Part shown: piece by piece, positions 1-8,744 of the stretch
Layout of the letters: each line of letters opens with the position of its first letter
Numbering within the stretch: the first letter of the stretch is position 1
NCBI RefSeq assembly: GCF_014062315.1
Contig: NZ_JACGLT010000024.1
Location: 1-33,263, forward strand
Direction of reading: 5' to 3'
DNA length: 33,263 nucleotides
Source of the DNA: Gelidibacter maritimus
Lineage (GTDB): Bacteria > Bacteroidota > Bacteroidia > Flavobacteriales > Flavobacteriaceae
Translations under genes and position numbers: made by a program
The notes under the pieces: generated by a model
Told to the model about the DNA's origin: nothing
Databases searched by the model: none
Seen by the model: only the letters and a program-made list of their open reading frames with translations

Positions 1-3
1 TGT

Positions 4-1861
4 GTGTGCCCAGTATGGGCATCTTTACCTTACTGCAAAGTAAGATATTAATTTAGAGGGTGCAAGTCCCTTATGCGCTGGAGTAACTTCTGGAAGCATT
101 AGTAAGTCGCAAGGGCGGTAACCGTGAGGTTATGTCTGAAGAAAGCGAGACTACAAAACTCGGTACTGACGAACAGGAACCGTATACAGAGGCATATTTA
201 CCTGGGTAAGCAAGCACATCATTGTAACGCCCAACGATTATCAAAAGGGTAAATATGTAGATACGGCAGGGATTGAGTGAAAGAAGATGTTCTTACCTGG
301 GGAGGTCTCCATAGCCACGTGTTGGCATAATGGAGAAGTCAGCAGAGGTCATAGTACTTATAGGAAACGAGCTGTGAAAACAAACCACAGAAGTCTCACA
401 GATAAGGAAGGACTGAACATTAGATTATGTTGGAATTTGATTGGGAAGCCTAGCTAGCCCCATCTTAGACCAACAGGAGTATTTACATTTTACTGACCCT
501 ATGATTGAAAAGGTATTAGAAGCAAAGAATCTTTATAAGGCGCAACGTAAAGTTGAGCGCAATAAGGGAGGGTGCGGAGTAGATGGTATGAAGACAACGG
601 AATTGGCTGCTTACATAGCAGAACACCGTGACGACCTACTATCTTCTATACGCACACACCGCTATGTACCAGACCCGATTTTAGGGGTTTCCATTCCAAA
701 AGGTATGGGTAAGACCAGACTTTTAGGGATTCCAACAGTAGTGGATCGATGGCTACAACAATCGGTAAACCAACAGTTGATGGTTGAGTTCGAATATGAA
801 TTTGAACCGCTCAGCTATGGTTTCCGCCCCAATAAGAACCTGCACAAAGCAGTACTACAAGCCCAGCAGTATATCAATACTGGATATCAGGACATTGTAG
901 ATATTGATTTACAAGGGTTCTTTGACGAGGTAGACCATATGCGATTACTGCAACTTATTTACAATAAGGTAAAATGCCCAACTACCTTGCGTCTAATCCG
1001 AAAATGGCTACGAGCGCCCATACGTATCAATGGACGGCTCGAGAAACGCCGAAAGGGAATACCGCAGGGAAGCCCTTTGAGTCCATTACTATCTAATATT
1101 TTGTTAGATGTACTGGATAAGCATATGGAGTCGAAAGGACTGCTCTATGTTCGCTATGCGGATGATTTTAGTGTTTACACTAGGAGCAAGAGCGAGGCAA
1201 AAAGGATAGGTAATGAGCTGTATATCTTTTTAAGGGATGCACTCAGGTTGCCTATTAACAAAGCCAAGAGCGGAATTCGCAGACCTGTACATTTCGAACT
1301 GCTTGGACACGGTTTTGTACCTGTCTACAAAAAGGGAACAAAAGGGCAGTATCAATTAGTTGTATCACAAAAGAGTTGGGGCAAGTTTAAACGCACGTTA
1401 AAGCGTATTACGCAGAAGACCAGGCCTATATCGCTGTTAGAACGGCTTGGACGGCTCAATGAAGTCTGTCGGGGATGGATTAACAACTATCGGCTGACCC
1501 AGAGTTATGCTAAACTTAAAAAGCTAGATGCTTGGTTAAGAAACCGATTGCGATATTGTATTTGGCACGATTGGAAAAAGCTGGAACGTAAACGTAAAAA
1601 CCTTATTAGATTGGGGATAGAGCAAGGGCAAGCGTATGCTTGGAGTAGAACCCGAATGGGAGGATGGGCAACAGCCCAAAGCCCTATTTTAAAAACTACC
1701 GTAACCATCTCCAGACTCAAACGAAAAGGCTATAAACCGCTAGGAGATTACATCGATAGAGCGCAAACTTTAATCTGGTGAACCGCCGTATACGAGACCC
1801 GTACGTACGGTGGTGTGAGAGGCGCAGTGGCGACCGTTAGGTCGTCACCCGTCTACTCGAT
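4..1861 (+). mobile_element. Group II intron, chloroplast-like (CL) type, apparently full length
   Basis: A self-splicing retroelement RNA. The 5' end reads GTGTGCCCAGTATGGGC from base 4, matching the GUGYG start of group II introns; base 2 is a possible alternative. About 435 nt of structured RNA (domains I-III) precede the maturase ORF, which lies in domain IV. Domain V follows at about 1781-1814, with a stem of CCGCCGTA against TACGGTGG. Domain VI has a 9-bp hairpin (GTGGCGACC, loop GTTA, GGTCGTCAC). The likely branch-point A is at 1855, and the 3' end CTACTCGAT closes at 1861. The domain V sequence and this 3' end are typical of CL-class bacterial introns. The 5' exon is outside the window, so the target site cannot be read. 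All expected parts are present, so the element may still be active. Confidence 0.9.
441..1781 (+). CDS. ltrA: Group II intron-encoded reverse transcriptase/maturase
   Basis: The protein helps the intron RNA fold and splice, and copies it into DNA during retrohoming. The RT domain covers about residues 60-290, with the fingers motif LSYGFRPN (124-131), IPQGSPLSP (207-215) and the catalytic YADD (239-242). The maturase X domain is at about 310-430 and contains RGWINNYR. No HNH endonuclease domain follows X, so mobility would depend on target nicking by another route or on replication forks. The length of 446 aa fits an endonuclease-less protein. The start is uncertain: 441 is TTG directly after an in-frame stop, ATG 501 (residue 21) is an alternative, and an ATG at 427 in another frame meets a stop after eight codons. 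The stop codon overlaps the start of domain V, as is common in compact introns. Confidence 0.93.
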   Translation: MGSLASPILDQQEYLHFTDPMIEKVLEAKNLYKAQRKVERNKGGCGVDGMKTTELAAYIAEHRDDLLSSIRTHRYVPDPILGVSIPKGMGKTRLLGIPTVVDRWLQQSVNQQLMVEFEYEFEPLSYGFRPNKNLHKAVLQAQQYINTGYQDIVDIDLQGFFDEVDHMRLLQLIYNKVKCPTTLRLIRKWLRAPIRINGRLEKRRKGIPQGSPLSPLLSNILLDVLDKHMESKGLLYVRYADDFSVYTRSKSEAKRIGNELYIFLRDALRLPINKAKSGIRRPVHFELLGHGFVPVYKKGTKGQYQLVVSQKSWGKFKRTLKRITQKTRPISLLERLGRLNEVCRGWINNYRLTQSYAKLKKLDAWLRNRLRYCIWHDWKKLERKRKNLIRLGIEQGQAYAWSRTRMGGWATAQSPILKTTVTISRLKRKGYKPLGDYIDRAQTLIW

Positions 1862-1874
1862 TGTGCAAAGTATT

Positions 1875-2690
1875 TTACGTCCCAAATTGTATTTTTCCTA
1901 CCTTAAAATTTCGCAAATATGGTAAAGCATTTAACCATTCTCCTTCTATATTAGAGGTTGATTGTTGTAATAATAGGAAGAAAAATAATAAGTTCCCATT
2001 ATTAGTGTCAGATAAAATCCATTTCAAATCTGGGTTTTTAACTCGTTGGGTTTGATTTGAAAAACCAATTGGTAAATTATCGAAGTAGACAAATCCTTTC
2101 TTTAAAACAAAAGCAGCATCGATTGTTTTTGATGCCGTTTGTATCCTTTTTTCTTCTTCTAATGGCAATCTGTCAACTTTAATATTTAGTTCGTTGTGTA
2201 TCTTTGGAATCCATTTGTAAACCGTTGACATATTTGAAGGTCCATTATAAGCAATTACAAAACAAAGAATTGAAGGTGGAATATATCCTGTACTAAAACT
2301 TCGACTTGTGTTTTTTGTAAGACTCTTGGCGTTTTTGGCAGCGTTAATAGACTGTTTCATATCCTTTTCAGTGAGTGTTGATTTAATTTCTATCGTAGCT
2401 ATCACAGATTCCACTAAAAAGGCTTTTATTCCACCACCGAAGTCAAGTTTCGGATAGTTTTTCTTATATAATATAAGGTCAAATTGATTTCGTTGTACAT
2501 TTGGTTTAGAATCTGCATCAATAATTTCGCCTGTTCCAATTGCTATATGCTCAGGTAGATGTTGCTCAAGAAATTCTTTAATAAATGCTTCTCTTGGTGT
2601 GCCTTTGTGTAGGGGATGACCGCTATTTGCAGGTATTTTAGATATTGCAATAAGAGCATCTTCACGTGCATCCATATGGCTCTTTATCAT
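1875..2690 (-). CDS. DUF6602-like protein, possible PD-(D/E)XK-type fold
   Basis: A 271-aa soluble protein. The N-terminal half resembles DUF6602: a conserved GHPLHKGTPREAFIKEFL stretch (24-41), an LP..IAIGTGEI segment, an acidic residue in QFDLILY (D71), and then VIATIEIKSTL with E101-x-K103. The spacing D71 ... E101-I-K103 is what a PD-(D/E)XK nuclease core would show, but no activity is established and the assignment is from memory of the family. The C-terminal ~130 residues show nothing I recognise. The stop codon lies only 14 nt from the group II intron boundary, so the intron sits immediately downstream. Short inverted repeats flank the gene, suggesting it may have arrived as a small unit. 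No promoter is evident. Confidence 0.6.
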   Translation of the reverse strand: MIKSHMDAREDALIAISKIPANSGHPLHKGTPREAFIKEFLEQHLPEHIAIGTGEIIDADSKPNVQRNQFDLILYKKNYPKLDFGGGIKAFLVESVIATIEIKSTLTEKDMKQSINAAKNAKSLTKNTSRSFSTGYIPPSILCFVIAYNGPSNMSTVYKWIPKIHNELNIKVDRLPLEEEKRIQTASKTIDAAFVLKKGFVYFDNLPIGFSNQTQRVKNPDLKWILSDTNNGNLLFFFLLLQQSTSNIEGEWLNALPYLRNFKVGKIQFGT

Positions 2691-3077
2691 AAATTTCTTA
2701 GATTAAATTATTAAATGTAACGAGGTTTTTTTAATATTTTGCACAACTTGCGTATACAATCACTAAAAGTATTCATATCTGCCCAAAGTATGCCCTTGGA
2801 AGCAACTTCATTTACTCAACTATATCGTAATCATAGTTAGCCCTCCAAATTTGCAACCCCCAATCTACCACCTTTCCCTCAACTTTCCAATAAGTAGAAC
2901 TACGTATATTTCACATCAAAACCCTGTTTTCCTTGTGATCTCTCAAAATCGGCCTACAATCCTCCACAAAAACCGCATTTAAAGAACCCAAACCAATGTC
3001 AAACACAGAGGGAGAACACCGCTTAAAAACCATCTAAAAAACTCCCTACATGGGCAAATAAAGATGACCTCCCGAAA
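2691..3077. other. Non-coding stretch with one inverted-repeat arm
   Basis: No ORF of useful length is visible. Bases 2730-2746 are a reverse-complement near copy of 1861-1877, placing the two arms on either side of the DUF6602-like gene. The remainder, notably 2850-3000, is pyrimidine-rich on the plus strand and shows no repeat or hairpin I can support. Confidence 0.5.
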
Positions 3078-4127
3078 TCAAGACCGTTTTTTAAAATAGG
3101 CTTTGATCTCCCTCGCCGTGTCACGTGCCGTTTTCCCTACGCCGTAAATGGTGCCAGAGGCAAAGCCGGTCCAATAGCCATAGCCCACCAACCAAAGCCG
3201 AGGTTCTTTTACGGAGCGGGTGCCTTTGGTGGCGATGCGATGGTCTTCCACCACCTCCAAAACTTCCAAATGTTTGAGGTTGGGTTTAAAGCCAGTGCAC
3301 CAGATCACGGCGTCAAAAGCTTCCTTGTTGCCGTTGTCCCAGATCACGCCGTCTATGTAAAATGAGGCAAAGGGTCTGACATCGTGGTACACATCGCGCT
3401 CTAGGCCATCGACCACACTTTCCACAAGGACGATATCACTTAAAGACACCCGCCGATTAAAAGCGTCGGTGGTCTCATCAAAAAAACTGGCATTGGCTTG
3501 GTGGAATAGGTAGCGGCCATCGATATTTTCAGGAAGAAACCGCGGGGGATCCAAAGTGACCCAAGTCGTGTCTGCCACCTTGGAGACTTCCGAAAGGATC
3601 TGGGCACCGGAGTTGCCGCCGCCTATGACCATGACGTTTTGGTCTCTAAATGTGTCGGCATTGCGATAGTCTGCCGTATGCAATTGCACGCCTTGGTAAG
3701 CCTCCTGATTGGGGTAGTGGGGCAGGTACGGATTTTTAGCCGTTCCCGTAGCACTGACCACGGTCTTGGCATAAAAATCCCCTTGATTGGTTTCCATCTT
3801 AAAAAGATCGGCTTCCTTGCTGACTTGTACGACTTGGGTGTTTCTTTGCACCGGAAACTCGTAACGGGCCTCGTAGGCTTTGAGATAGGCGATAAACTCA
3901 TCCCTAAGCGGGTATTCGTCCTTGGTGTCTGGCATTTTCCACCCGGATAAAGAACTGTAATCGGTGGGTGAGAATAATTTTAGACTGTCCCAATACTGCA
4001 ACCAGGCGCCACCAGCTTCGTTTTGATCGTCTAAAATGAGATAATCCAGGCCGCTTCGTCTTAAAAAATACGCCACAGAAAGTCCGGCTTGTCCGCCGCC
4101 AATGATGATGAGATCGTAACTTTTCAC
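3078..4127 (-). CDS. Flavin-dependent monooxygenase/oxidoreductase, ArsO-like
   Basis: A 349-aa two-dinucleotide-binding flavoprotein. The N-terminal FAD Rossmann motif is IIIGGGQAG (residues 7-15), an ATGT linker is at 126-129, and a second nucleotide-binding motif VIGGGNSG (167-174) would take NAD(P)H. This layout is that of the flavin-containing monooxygenase / ArsO group, whose members often sit in arsenic operons. ArsO is thought to oxidise or detoxify arsenicals, but its exact reaction is poorly defined. The gene starts 51 nt after the ArsC-like gene on the same strand, so the two probably share a transcript. It could be a generic FAD oxidoreductase; the neighbour is what makes ArsO more likely. 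Confidence 0.75.
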   Translation of the reverse strand: MKSYDLIIIGGGQAGLSVAYFLRRSGLDYLILDDQNEAGGAWLQYWDSLKLFSPTDYSSLSGWKMPDTKDEYPLRDEFIAYLKAYEARYEFPVQRNTQVVQVSKEADLFKMETNQGDFYAKTVVSATGTAKNPYLPHYPNQEAYQGVQLHTADYRNADTFRDQNVMVIGGGNSGAQILSEVSKVADTTWVTLDPPRFLPENIDGRYLFHQANASFFDETTDAFNRRVSLSDIVLVESVVDGLERDVYHDVRPFASFYIDGVIWDNGNKEAFDAVIWCTGFKPNLKHLEVLEVVEDHRIATKGTRSVKEPRLWLVGYGYWTGFASGTIYGVGKTARDTAREIKAYFKKRS

Positions 4128-4178
4128 TTTAGATGTCGGTTTTATAAGTTAAAGACAGGTTTCGGTTTTGGTTTGCTC

Positions 4179-4799
4179 TCATGAGTGGCTTTCGATTTGT
4201 GAAAATACATAAAACAATTCGGTGGCAATCTGTAAACTTCGTTCCTGATATTTTTCGGCTTGTTGTGGCGTATCATCAAAGGCCTTCGGATCGGCATAGG
4301 TGATGGGGATGCGCAAGTCCGAACCGGGTACGAAGGGGCAGGCCTCATTGGCCGAATCGCAGGTCATGATGGCGGCAAAGTCAGATTCTGGATTAAAATC
4401 GTCATCCAAGCGTTTTGAAAAGCCAATGATGGGATGGGCATTGGCGGCATATTTGATGCTGTAAATGGGATTCCTGCCTTCGGAAAGCTGCGCAATCTGA
4501 AACCCAGAATTCCGCAAGGTCTCCACAACCATGGGAAACAAGGCGGTGCTTTCTGTACCACCCGAATAGCAGAACACCTGTTTCAACTGAAAGTGATGGG
4601 CCATGGTCTGCGCCCAGACTTGCGATAAGTGGCTCCTCCGCGAATTGTGGGTGCAGATAAAATGTAGGTTCACCACTTGATCCTGATCCGCTTTCGCCTG
4701 AATATAGGCCACCAAAGGCTGTAAAATGGTTTTACGTTCTGCGGCTAGTGTTTCTGGCTTTAATTGGGCAATGAAACTTTCAATTTTTGAGAAGGTCAT
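4179..4799 (-). CDS. Arsenate reductase / low-molecular-weight protein tyrosine phosphatase family (thioredoxin-type ArsC)
   Basis: A 206-aa protein with the LMW-PTP P-loop CTHNSRRS: nucleophile C49, then CX5R ending at R55, and the general-acid Asp in the YADP motif (D170). C147 and C154 form a C-x6-C pair, the same spacing as the two resolving cysteines of staphylococcal thioredoxin-coupled ArsC. Arsenate reductase activity is therefore more likely than simple phosphotyrosine phosphatase activity. An N-terminal helical extension of about 40 residues precedes the P-loop, making the protein longer than the ~130-aa classical ArsC, as is common in Bacteroidota members. It is upstream of the ArsO-like gene. 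No ArsR regulator and no ArsB/Acr3 arsenite exporter are present nearby. Confidence 0.82.
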   Translation of the reverse strand: MTFSKIESFIAQLKPETLAAERKTILQPLVAYIQAKADQDQVVNLHFICTHNSRRSHLSQVWAQTMAHHFQLKQVFCYSGGTESTALFPMVVETLRNSGFQIAQLSEGRNPIYSIKYAANAHPIIGFSKRLDDDFNPESDFAAIMTCDSANEACPFVPGSDLRIPITYADPKAFDDTPQQAEKYQERSLQIATELFYVFSQIESHS

Positions 4800-4893
4800 A
4801 GTGATTTAATTTGGTGGAATACGATTTGATTTTTTAAGAGGACCGGTGAGGGTGAGTCATTGGTTTAAATGTTTATTTGTTGTTGCCATAACA

Positions 4894-5349
4894 TCATAGG
4901 AAAAACGCAAAGATGTACACAATCAATGCGGTAATGGCCGTGTAAAAAAGGCCGATAATGGAGACATAACCGAGTCTTTTATGGGCGATCGAAAAGCTGC
5001 CTGGCAGGGTTTCTCGCTTTTTGTATTTTTTATTGGAGGCGAAAATGGTAATGCCCCAAATGATATAGGTCAACACGGCTCCGATGATATGGGCCACCAG
5101 CACCGTCTTGAAAAATGACGTATGGGTATATGCGCTATTGGCGACCAAACTCCCCGAACCTCCTGCAACCCGAATCTGAATTTCAAGAATGAGCACGGCA
5201 ATCACACAGGTCCAAAAGAGTCGCTTTTGAATTTTAATGTGGGTGCGATAGTCCTTTTTCTTGATAAAGGAGACGGCATATAGTGAAATAAAAGGGGCCA
5301 ATAAAGACAGGATAAGGATGCCAAGGGTAATAATAAAGGTGGTTGTCAT
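4894..5349 (-). CDS. DUF420 family membrane protein
   Basis: A 151-aa integral membrane protein with four predicted helices (about residues 5-27, 45-65, 83-105 and 125-148). Conserved histidines are spaced as in DUF420: THIKIQKRL after helix 1, AHIIGAVLTYIIW in helix 3 and AHKRLGY before helix 4. The histidines near membrane faces suggest a haem- or metal-linked role; members of this family often lie near cytochrome oxidase assembly genes, but none is seen here. Function is not established. It is 113 nt downstream of the next gene on the strand and 94 nt upstream of the ArsC-like gene, so it may be a separate unit. Confidence 0.8.
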   Translation of the reverse strand: MTTTFIITLGILILSLLAPFISLYAVSFIKKKDYRTHIKIQKRLFWTCVIAVLILEIQIRVAGGSGSLVANSAYTHTSFFKTVLVAHIIGAVLTYIIWGITIFASNKKYKKRETLPGSFSIAHKRLGYVSIIGLFYTAITALIVYIFAFFL

Positions 5350-5462
5350 GCGTTCTATTGGTTTCTTTTGAATAGAGACGCTAACTTAAACAAAAATGAG
5401 TTAAAATTTAGCGCATAGCCTTTATAATCGTACAGTTGCACCGCACTGTTAACCCTTGTGGC

Positions 5463-5795
5463 TCATCTTCCGGAAAACCCCGGAATATTAAAAATGCCCA
5501 TGGCAAGATCGATCCAAACCAATAGAACGATTAAGAGAATTATTCCAAAACAAAGATATCGGTTGGTCTTGTTTTTTACTTTCCTCAAAATGAATTCAAT
5601 TGATAATGCAGTACTGAAAATGAGAATTCCAAAGGATATAAAATCATTGATTTTCCAATTAAATCCTTTGCCATCGATGCCCGTACCAACGGTCAATTGC
5701 AGGATCAGCGGAATCATTAACAAAAGAGTGCCACCAAGTAAAATATCAATAAGCCTTTTGTTGGGATATATTGTTGGTTTTTGATTTGTTTTCAT
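5463..5795 (-). CDS. Small integral membrane protein, unnamed family
   Basis: 110 aa with three predicted transmembrane helices (about 15-36, 50-68 and 79-100). The pattern DFISFGILIF ... LLVWIDLAMGIF resembles a widespread small membrane protein whose last helix carries a VWxNLAVGI-type motif, but I know no function for it. It starts 12 nt after the DUF4199 gene, so the two are almost certainly co-transcribed. Shared expression with another small membrane protein suggests a membrane or stress role, which is inference only. Confidence 0.7.
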   Translation of the reverse strand: MKTNQKPTIYPNKRLIDILLGGTLLLMIPLILQLTVGTGIDGKGFNWKINDFISFGILIFSTALSIEFILRKVKNKTNRYLCFGIILLIVLLVWIDLAMGIFNIPGFSGR

Positions 5796-5807
5796 TTCTG
5801 CCTCATT

Positions 5808-6299
5808 TTATAGTTTGTTGTCTTTTGTTTGAAGAAAAACCATAATGACCGCCGTAGTGATGACTCCCATGAGCAACGCACCAACGGTACTTTGAATGAT
5901 ATAGTTTTGAAGATTGAAGTAGGCTTCCGCTTCTGCGACAGATTTATGATACCCGGTTGCTACGGAATAGGCAATGACGTTTGGGAAATATTCAGGAGTG
6001 ATGATGGTGGAGGTAATCCATTGGGTCAATGGACTCAGCACCGCGATAAATACCGAGAGGATCAACCCAGACACAAAACCTTGTTTATAGCTCATCTGTC
6101 CCTTATAGAAGTTTTGTTTTTTATCTTTCAGGGCCAGCACCAGCACAATAATTGCCGGGATGGCAAATAGGTTGGTGAGGTACATGTGCTTGTCAATATG
6201 TGTGCTGTGCAGACCGACCAATTTTTCTAACAGCATCCAAAGCAAGCCAACAATAGAAAAGATGATGGCCCATTTAATTTCGATGGCTCTGGTTTTCAT
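5808..6299 (-). CDS. DUF4199 family membrane protein
   Basis: 163 aa with four hydrophobic segments (about 9-28, 41-57, 72-93 and 135-156). The N-terminal basic segment IEIKWAIIFSIVGLLWMLLEKLVG and the mid-segment YKQGFVSGLILSVF are typical of DUF4199, a Bacteroidota family of unknown function. It is the middle gene of a tight minus-strand trio: 7 nt after the DUF4287/DUF5655 gene and 12 nt before the small membrane protein. No catalytic residues are evident. Confidence 0.82.
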   Translation of the reverse strand: MKTRAIEIKWAIIFSIVGLLWMLLEKLVGLHSTHIDKHMYLTNLFAIPAIIVLVLALKDKKQNFYKGQMSYKQGFVSGLILSVFIAVLSPLTQWITSTIITPEYFPNVIAYSVATGYHKSVAEAEAYFNLQNYIIQSTVGALLMGVITTAVIMVFLQTKDNKL

Positions 6300-6306
6300 A
6301 GGTCGG

Positions 6307-6861
6307 TTATTTTGCGTTATCGTAAGCGGTCTGTAGCCAATCTATTACCTCTTGATCAATGTCTTCGAGTTCGGTCAGCTTTATTTTGTGAGAGCACATG
6401 GCATTAGGTTTTTCGGCTTCTAATTTACCTTTTGGATCCTGGCCTTTTAAATTAATTCCGATTTCAAATCGGGTCTTCGTAGCCGGGTTAAGTGTAGCGA
6501 ACTGTTTTTTGCGCCTTAAACTGACATAGGCCTTTTTGGGTGCAATGTCAATGTCATTGCCAAAGCTCTGTATGGTGGAAATTAGCTTGTCGTAAATGGG
6601 TTTTAAGTGTTCTTTGCCTTGGTACTGACTGCTGATGAGATCATCTTGGTTTGCAACTGATCCGGCATCCGATTTGTTGGCTTTATGGGCCACTAAATTC
6701 GCAAAACCGTAGGTAAAATCGTGCTCTTTCTTTAAAAAGGTGATAATGGCATTGTGCTTGGTCAGCTGCTGCTGTTTTACAATGTCTATCCATTGTTCCA
6801 AGGTCTTGCCCGTGTTTTTATGCAGATTGTCAATCATTTTTTGGGCTGGATCCATAGGCAA
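6307..6861 (-). CDS. DUF4287 and DUF5655 domain protein
   Basis: 184 aa, soluble. The N-terminal ~60 residues (TGKTLEQWIDIVKQQQLTKHNAIITFLKKEHDFTYGFANLVAHK) are a DUF4287 module. The C-terminal ~110 residues (PIYDKLISTI ... APKKAYVSLRRKKQFATLNPATKTRFEIGINLKG) are DUF5655, a small domain often described as a predicted nucleic-acid- or transport-associated module with no proven function. It heads the trio with the DUF4199 and small membrane genes. The two domains commonly occur together in this order, so nothing suggests truncation. Confidence 0.82.
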   Translation of the reverse strand: MPMDPAQKMIDNLHKNTGKTLEQWIDIVKQQQLTKHNAIITFLKKEHDFTYGFANLVAHKANKSDAGSVANQDDLISSQYQGKEHLKPIYDKLISTIQSFGNDIDIAPKKAYVSLRRKKQFATLNPATKTRFEIGINLKGQDPKGKLEAEKPNAMCSHKIKLTELEDIDQEVIDWLQTAYDNAK

Positions 6862-7019
6862 GAGTATATGTAAATGTAAGTGAAATGACCTTAGAAAAAT
6901 CGAATGGACCTATTTTGAATGAAGGTAACGACGGTTTCTATGTTTAAAAATACAAAACTATTTTTAAATATATAAGATATTGGGCTTTTGGATGCGATAA
7001 AATATTACCAGTAATATAA

Positions 7020-7478
7020 TCAAGGCTGACCTTTAGCACCTTGATACTGCGGTCGTTTTTTGGTAATTTTGATTTCGGGATTGAGTTCTAACAAGTCGGC
7101 AATCAATGCTTCATTATTTTCAGGCGCAATATAGACCTCGTCGTAGTTGTTGAACTTAATGAGCAGTCCTTTTGTGGCCATGGCTGGTTTAATGCCGCTC
7201 CACTTCGTTTTACCAACCACGATTTCTTTGATTTTGGGAAGGTCAATACGGCCTCTTAAAAATCCGGAACGATAAACCAATTGGTTCTTTTCAGTTTTAT
7301 AGACCGTATCCAAATAAATCCAAAATATGAGCACAATCGGACTCAGTAAAGGCAGCAAAATGAATGGGTTTTCGGTAAATGTATGCTTATCGAGAAAGAA
7401 GATGGCAATGGGTAATACTAGTGCACCAATCAGCAGATAATTGATCAATCCTTTTCTTCTGGCTTTATATATTTTCAT
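7020..7478 (-). CDS. Bacterial PH-domain membrane protein
   Basis: 152 aa. Two hydrophobic segments (about 12-29 and 40-57) form a hairpin, followed by a cytosolic beta-rich domain from about residue 60 (YKTEKNQLVYRSGFLRGRIDLPKIKEIVVGKT), which has the strand pattern of bacterial PH domains: a phrase like LVYRSGFLRG followed by an IxLxxIxxI strand. Such proteins anchor at the cytoplasmic membrane; the ligand and role are unknown. It stands alone, 158 nt upstream of the DUF4287 gene and 59 nt downstream of the quinone oxidoreductase gene. Confidence 0.72.
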   Translation of the reverse strand: MKIYKARRKGLINYLLIGALVLPIAIFFLDKHTFTENPFILLPLLSPIVLIFWIYLDTVYKTEKNQLVYRSGFLRGRIDLPKIKEIVVGKTKWSGIKPAMATKGLLIKFNNYDEVYIAPENNEALIADLLELNPEIKITKKRPQYQGAKGQP

Positions 7479-7537
7479 GCGATAGGTTCTGTTATATCGT
7501 GTTAGGTTTTATAATTATATGTATTAGTCAAAATGGT

Positions 7538-8512
7538 TCAATCCGTAGTCAATAAAATTTTTCCAATATGGGTGCTGCTTTCCATCAGACGATGGGCTTC
7601 TGGGGCCTCTTGTAATGGAAAGGTTTTATAGACGACAGGTTCAATTTGCTTTGAACTAAAAAGCGGCCAAATGTTCTTTTGCACAGCATTGGCAATCCTC
7701 GTTTTGACCTGGTCCGATTGCGGCTTTAAGAGGCTTCCGGTCAAAGTGAGATTCTTTTTCAGCACCGTGAACAGGTTAATTTGGACGTCCATACTTTTCA
7801 TGCCGTTAATATTGATGAGTCGGCCCTTGTCATTTAAAATATCAAGATTCTTTTGCGTGTAGTCGCCCCCAACCATATCTAAAATGACATCTATTTTTTC
7901 ATCCTTTAAAACCGTTTCAAAGGCTTGTTTTTTGTAATTGATGATCATGCCGAGGTCCAGGTCATTTAAAAATGCCATCTTTTTATCGCTGCCCACGGTG
8001 CTGTAAACTTTGGAGCCTAAGGCCTTGGCCATTTGCAAACCCATGGTGCCAATGCCACTAGTGCCGCCGTGGATCAATAATTTCTCCCCAGGTTTCAACT
8101 GACCCTGATGAAAGACGTTGAACCACACCGTAAAAACCGTCTCTGGAATGGCGGCGGCCTCTATTAAACTGATGCCTTCGGGTATGGGGAGGCAGTGCGA
8201 ACTGTTTACAGCAACATATTCAGCATAGCCGCCGCTGGAAATAAGGGCACAGACCTTATCGCCAATCTCTTTATCTTTTACAGCCATGCCGACGTCGACT
8301 ACTTCACCTGAAACTTCCAGGCCTGGGATCAAAGTTCCTATCGCGCCATGGCCATAGGCCGCCATGTTTTCTCTGGTACTGATATCGCTCCGATTGATGC
8401 CCGCTGCCTTTACTTTTATTAAAACTTGATGTTTTTCCGGTTTAGGTTTTGGAGTTTTCTGCAGCTGCAATACTTCAGGCCCCCCAGATTTTGTAATATG
8501 TATGGCTTTCAT
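7538..8512 (-). CDS. NAD(P)H-quinone oxidoreductase, PIG3/QOR-type medium-chain dehydrogenase
   Basis: 324 aa, the usual length for zinc-independent medium-chain reductases. The GroES-like N-terminal domain has KAAGINRSDI (35-44) and an LEVSGEVVDVG segment. The Rossmann domain begins at LLIHGGTSGIG (145-155), the nucleotide-binding motif of the quinone oxidoreductase / PIG3 branch. The cysteine and histidine ligands of zinc alcohol dehydrogenases are absent, so it should reduce quinones or reactive enones with NADPH. It is transcribed away from the esterase at 8745, with 232 nt of shared upstream DNA. Confidence 0.87.
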   Translation of the reverse strand: MKAIHITKSGGPEVLQLQKTPKPKPEKHQVLIKVKAAGINRSDISTRENMAAYGHGAIGTLIPGLEVSGEVVDVGMAVKDKEIGDKVCALISSGGYAEYVAVNSSHCLPIPEGISLIEAAAIPETVFTVWFNVFHQGQLKPGEKLLIHGGTSGIGTMGLQMAKALGSKVYSTVGSDKKMAFLNDLDLGMIINYKKQAFETVLKDEKIDVILDMVGGDYTQKNLDILNDKGRLININGMKSMDVQINLFTVLKKNLTLTGSLLKPQSDQVKTRIANAVQKNIWPLFSSKQIEPVVYKTFPLQEAPEAHRLMESSTHIGKILLTTD

Positions 8513-8744
8513 GCGTTCGTTTTCATTAAAGAAGCATAAAGATAATATATATTGAATTGATGTCCATATTACATAGTATATTGGTCCTATTATTTGCTCA
8601 AATTGGAGTATTCATTGCGGTCCATTTATGACTTCCAAAGCGCGTGCCATCAGAATCTTATGACATCTTTATTAATATATTATGATGATTTTATGTATTA
8701 TAATTCTATAAAAATGTATTTTCGTTTTTCCTAAATCAAATGAA

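Noticed and set aside
427-453. Frameshifted N-terminus of the maturase beginning at ATG 427
   Set aside because: The frame ends after eight codons (TAG); a TTG or internal ATG start in the main frame is simpler, and domain IV borders tolerate this.
1861-2055. 64-aa plus-strand ORF opposite the DUF6602-like gene
   Set aside because: Begins on a TTG at the intron end and is antisense to the C-terminus of a better supported gene.
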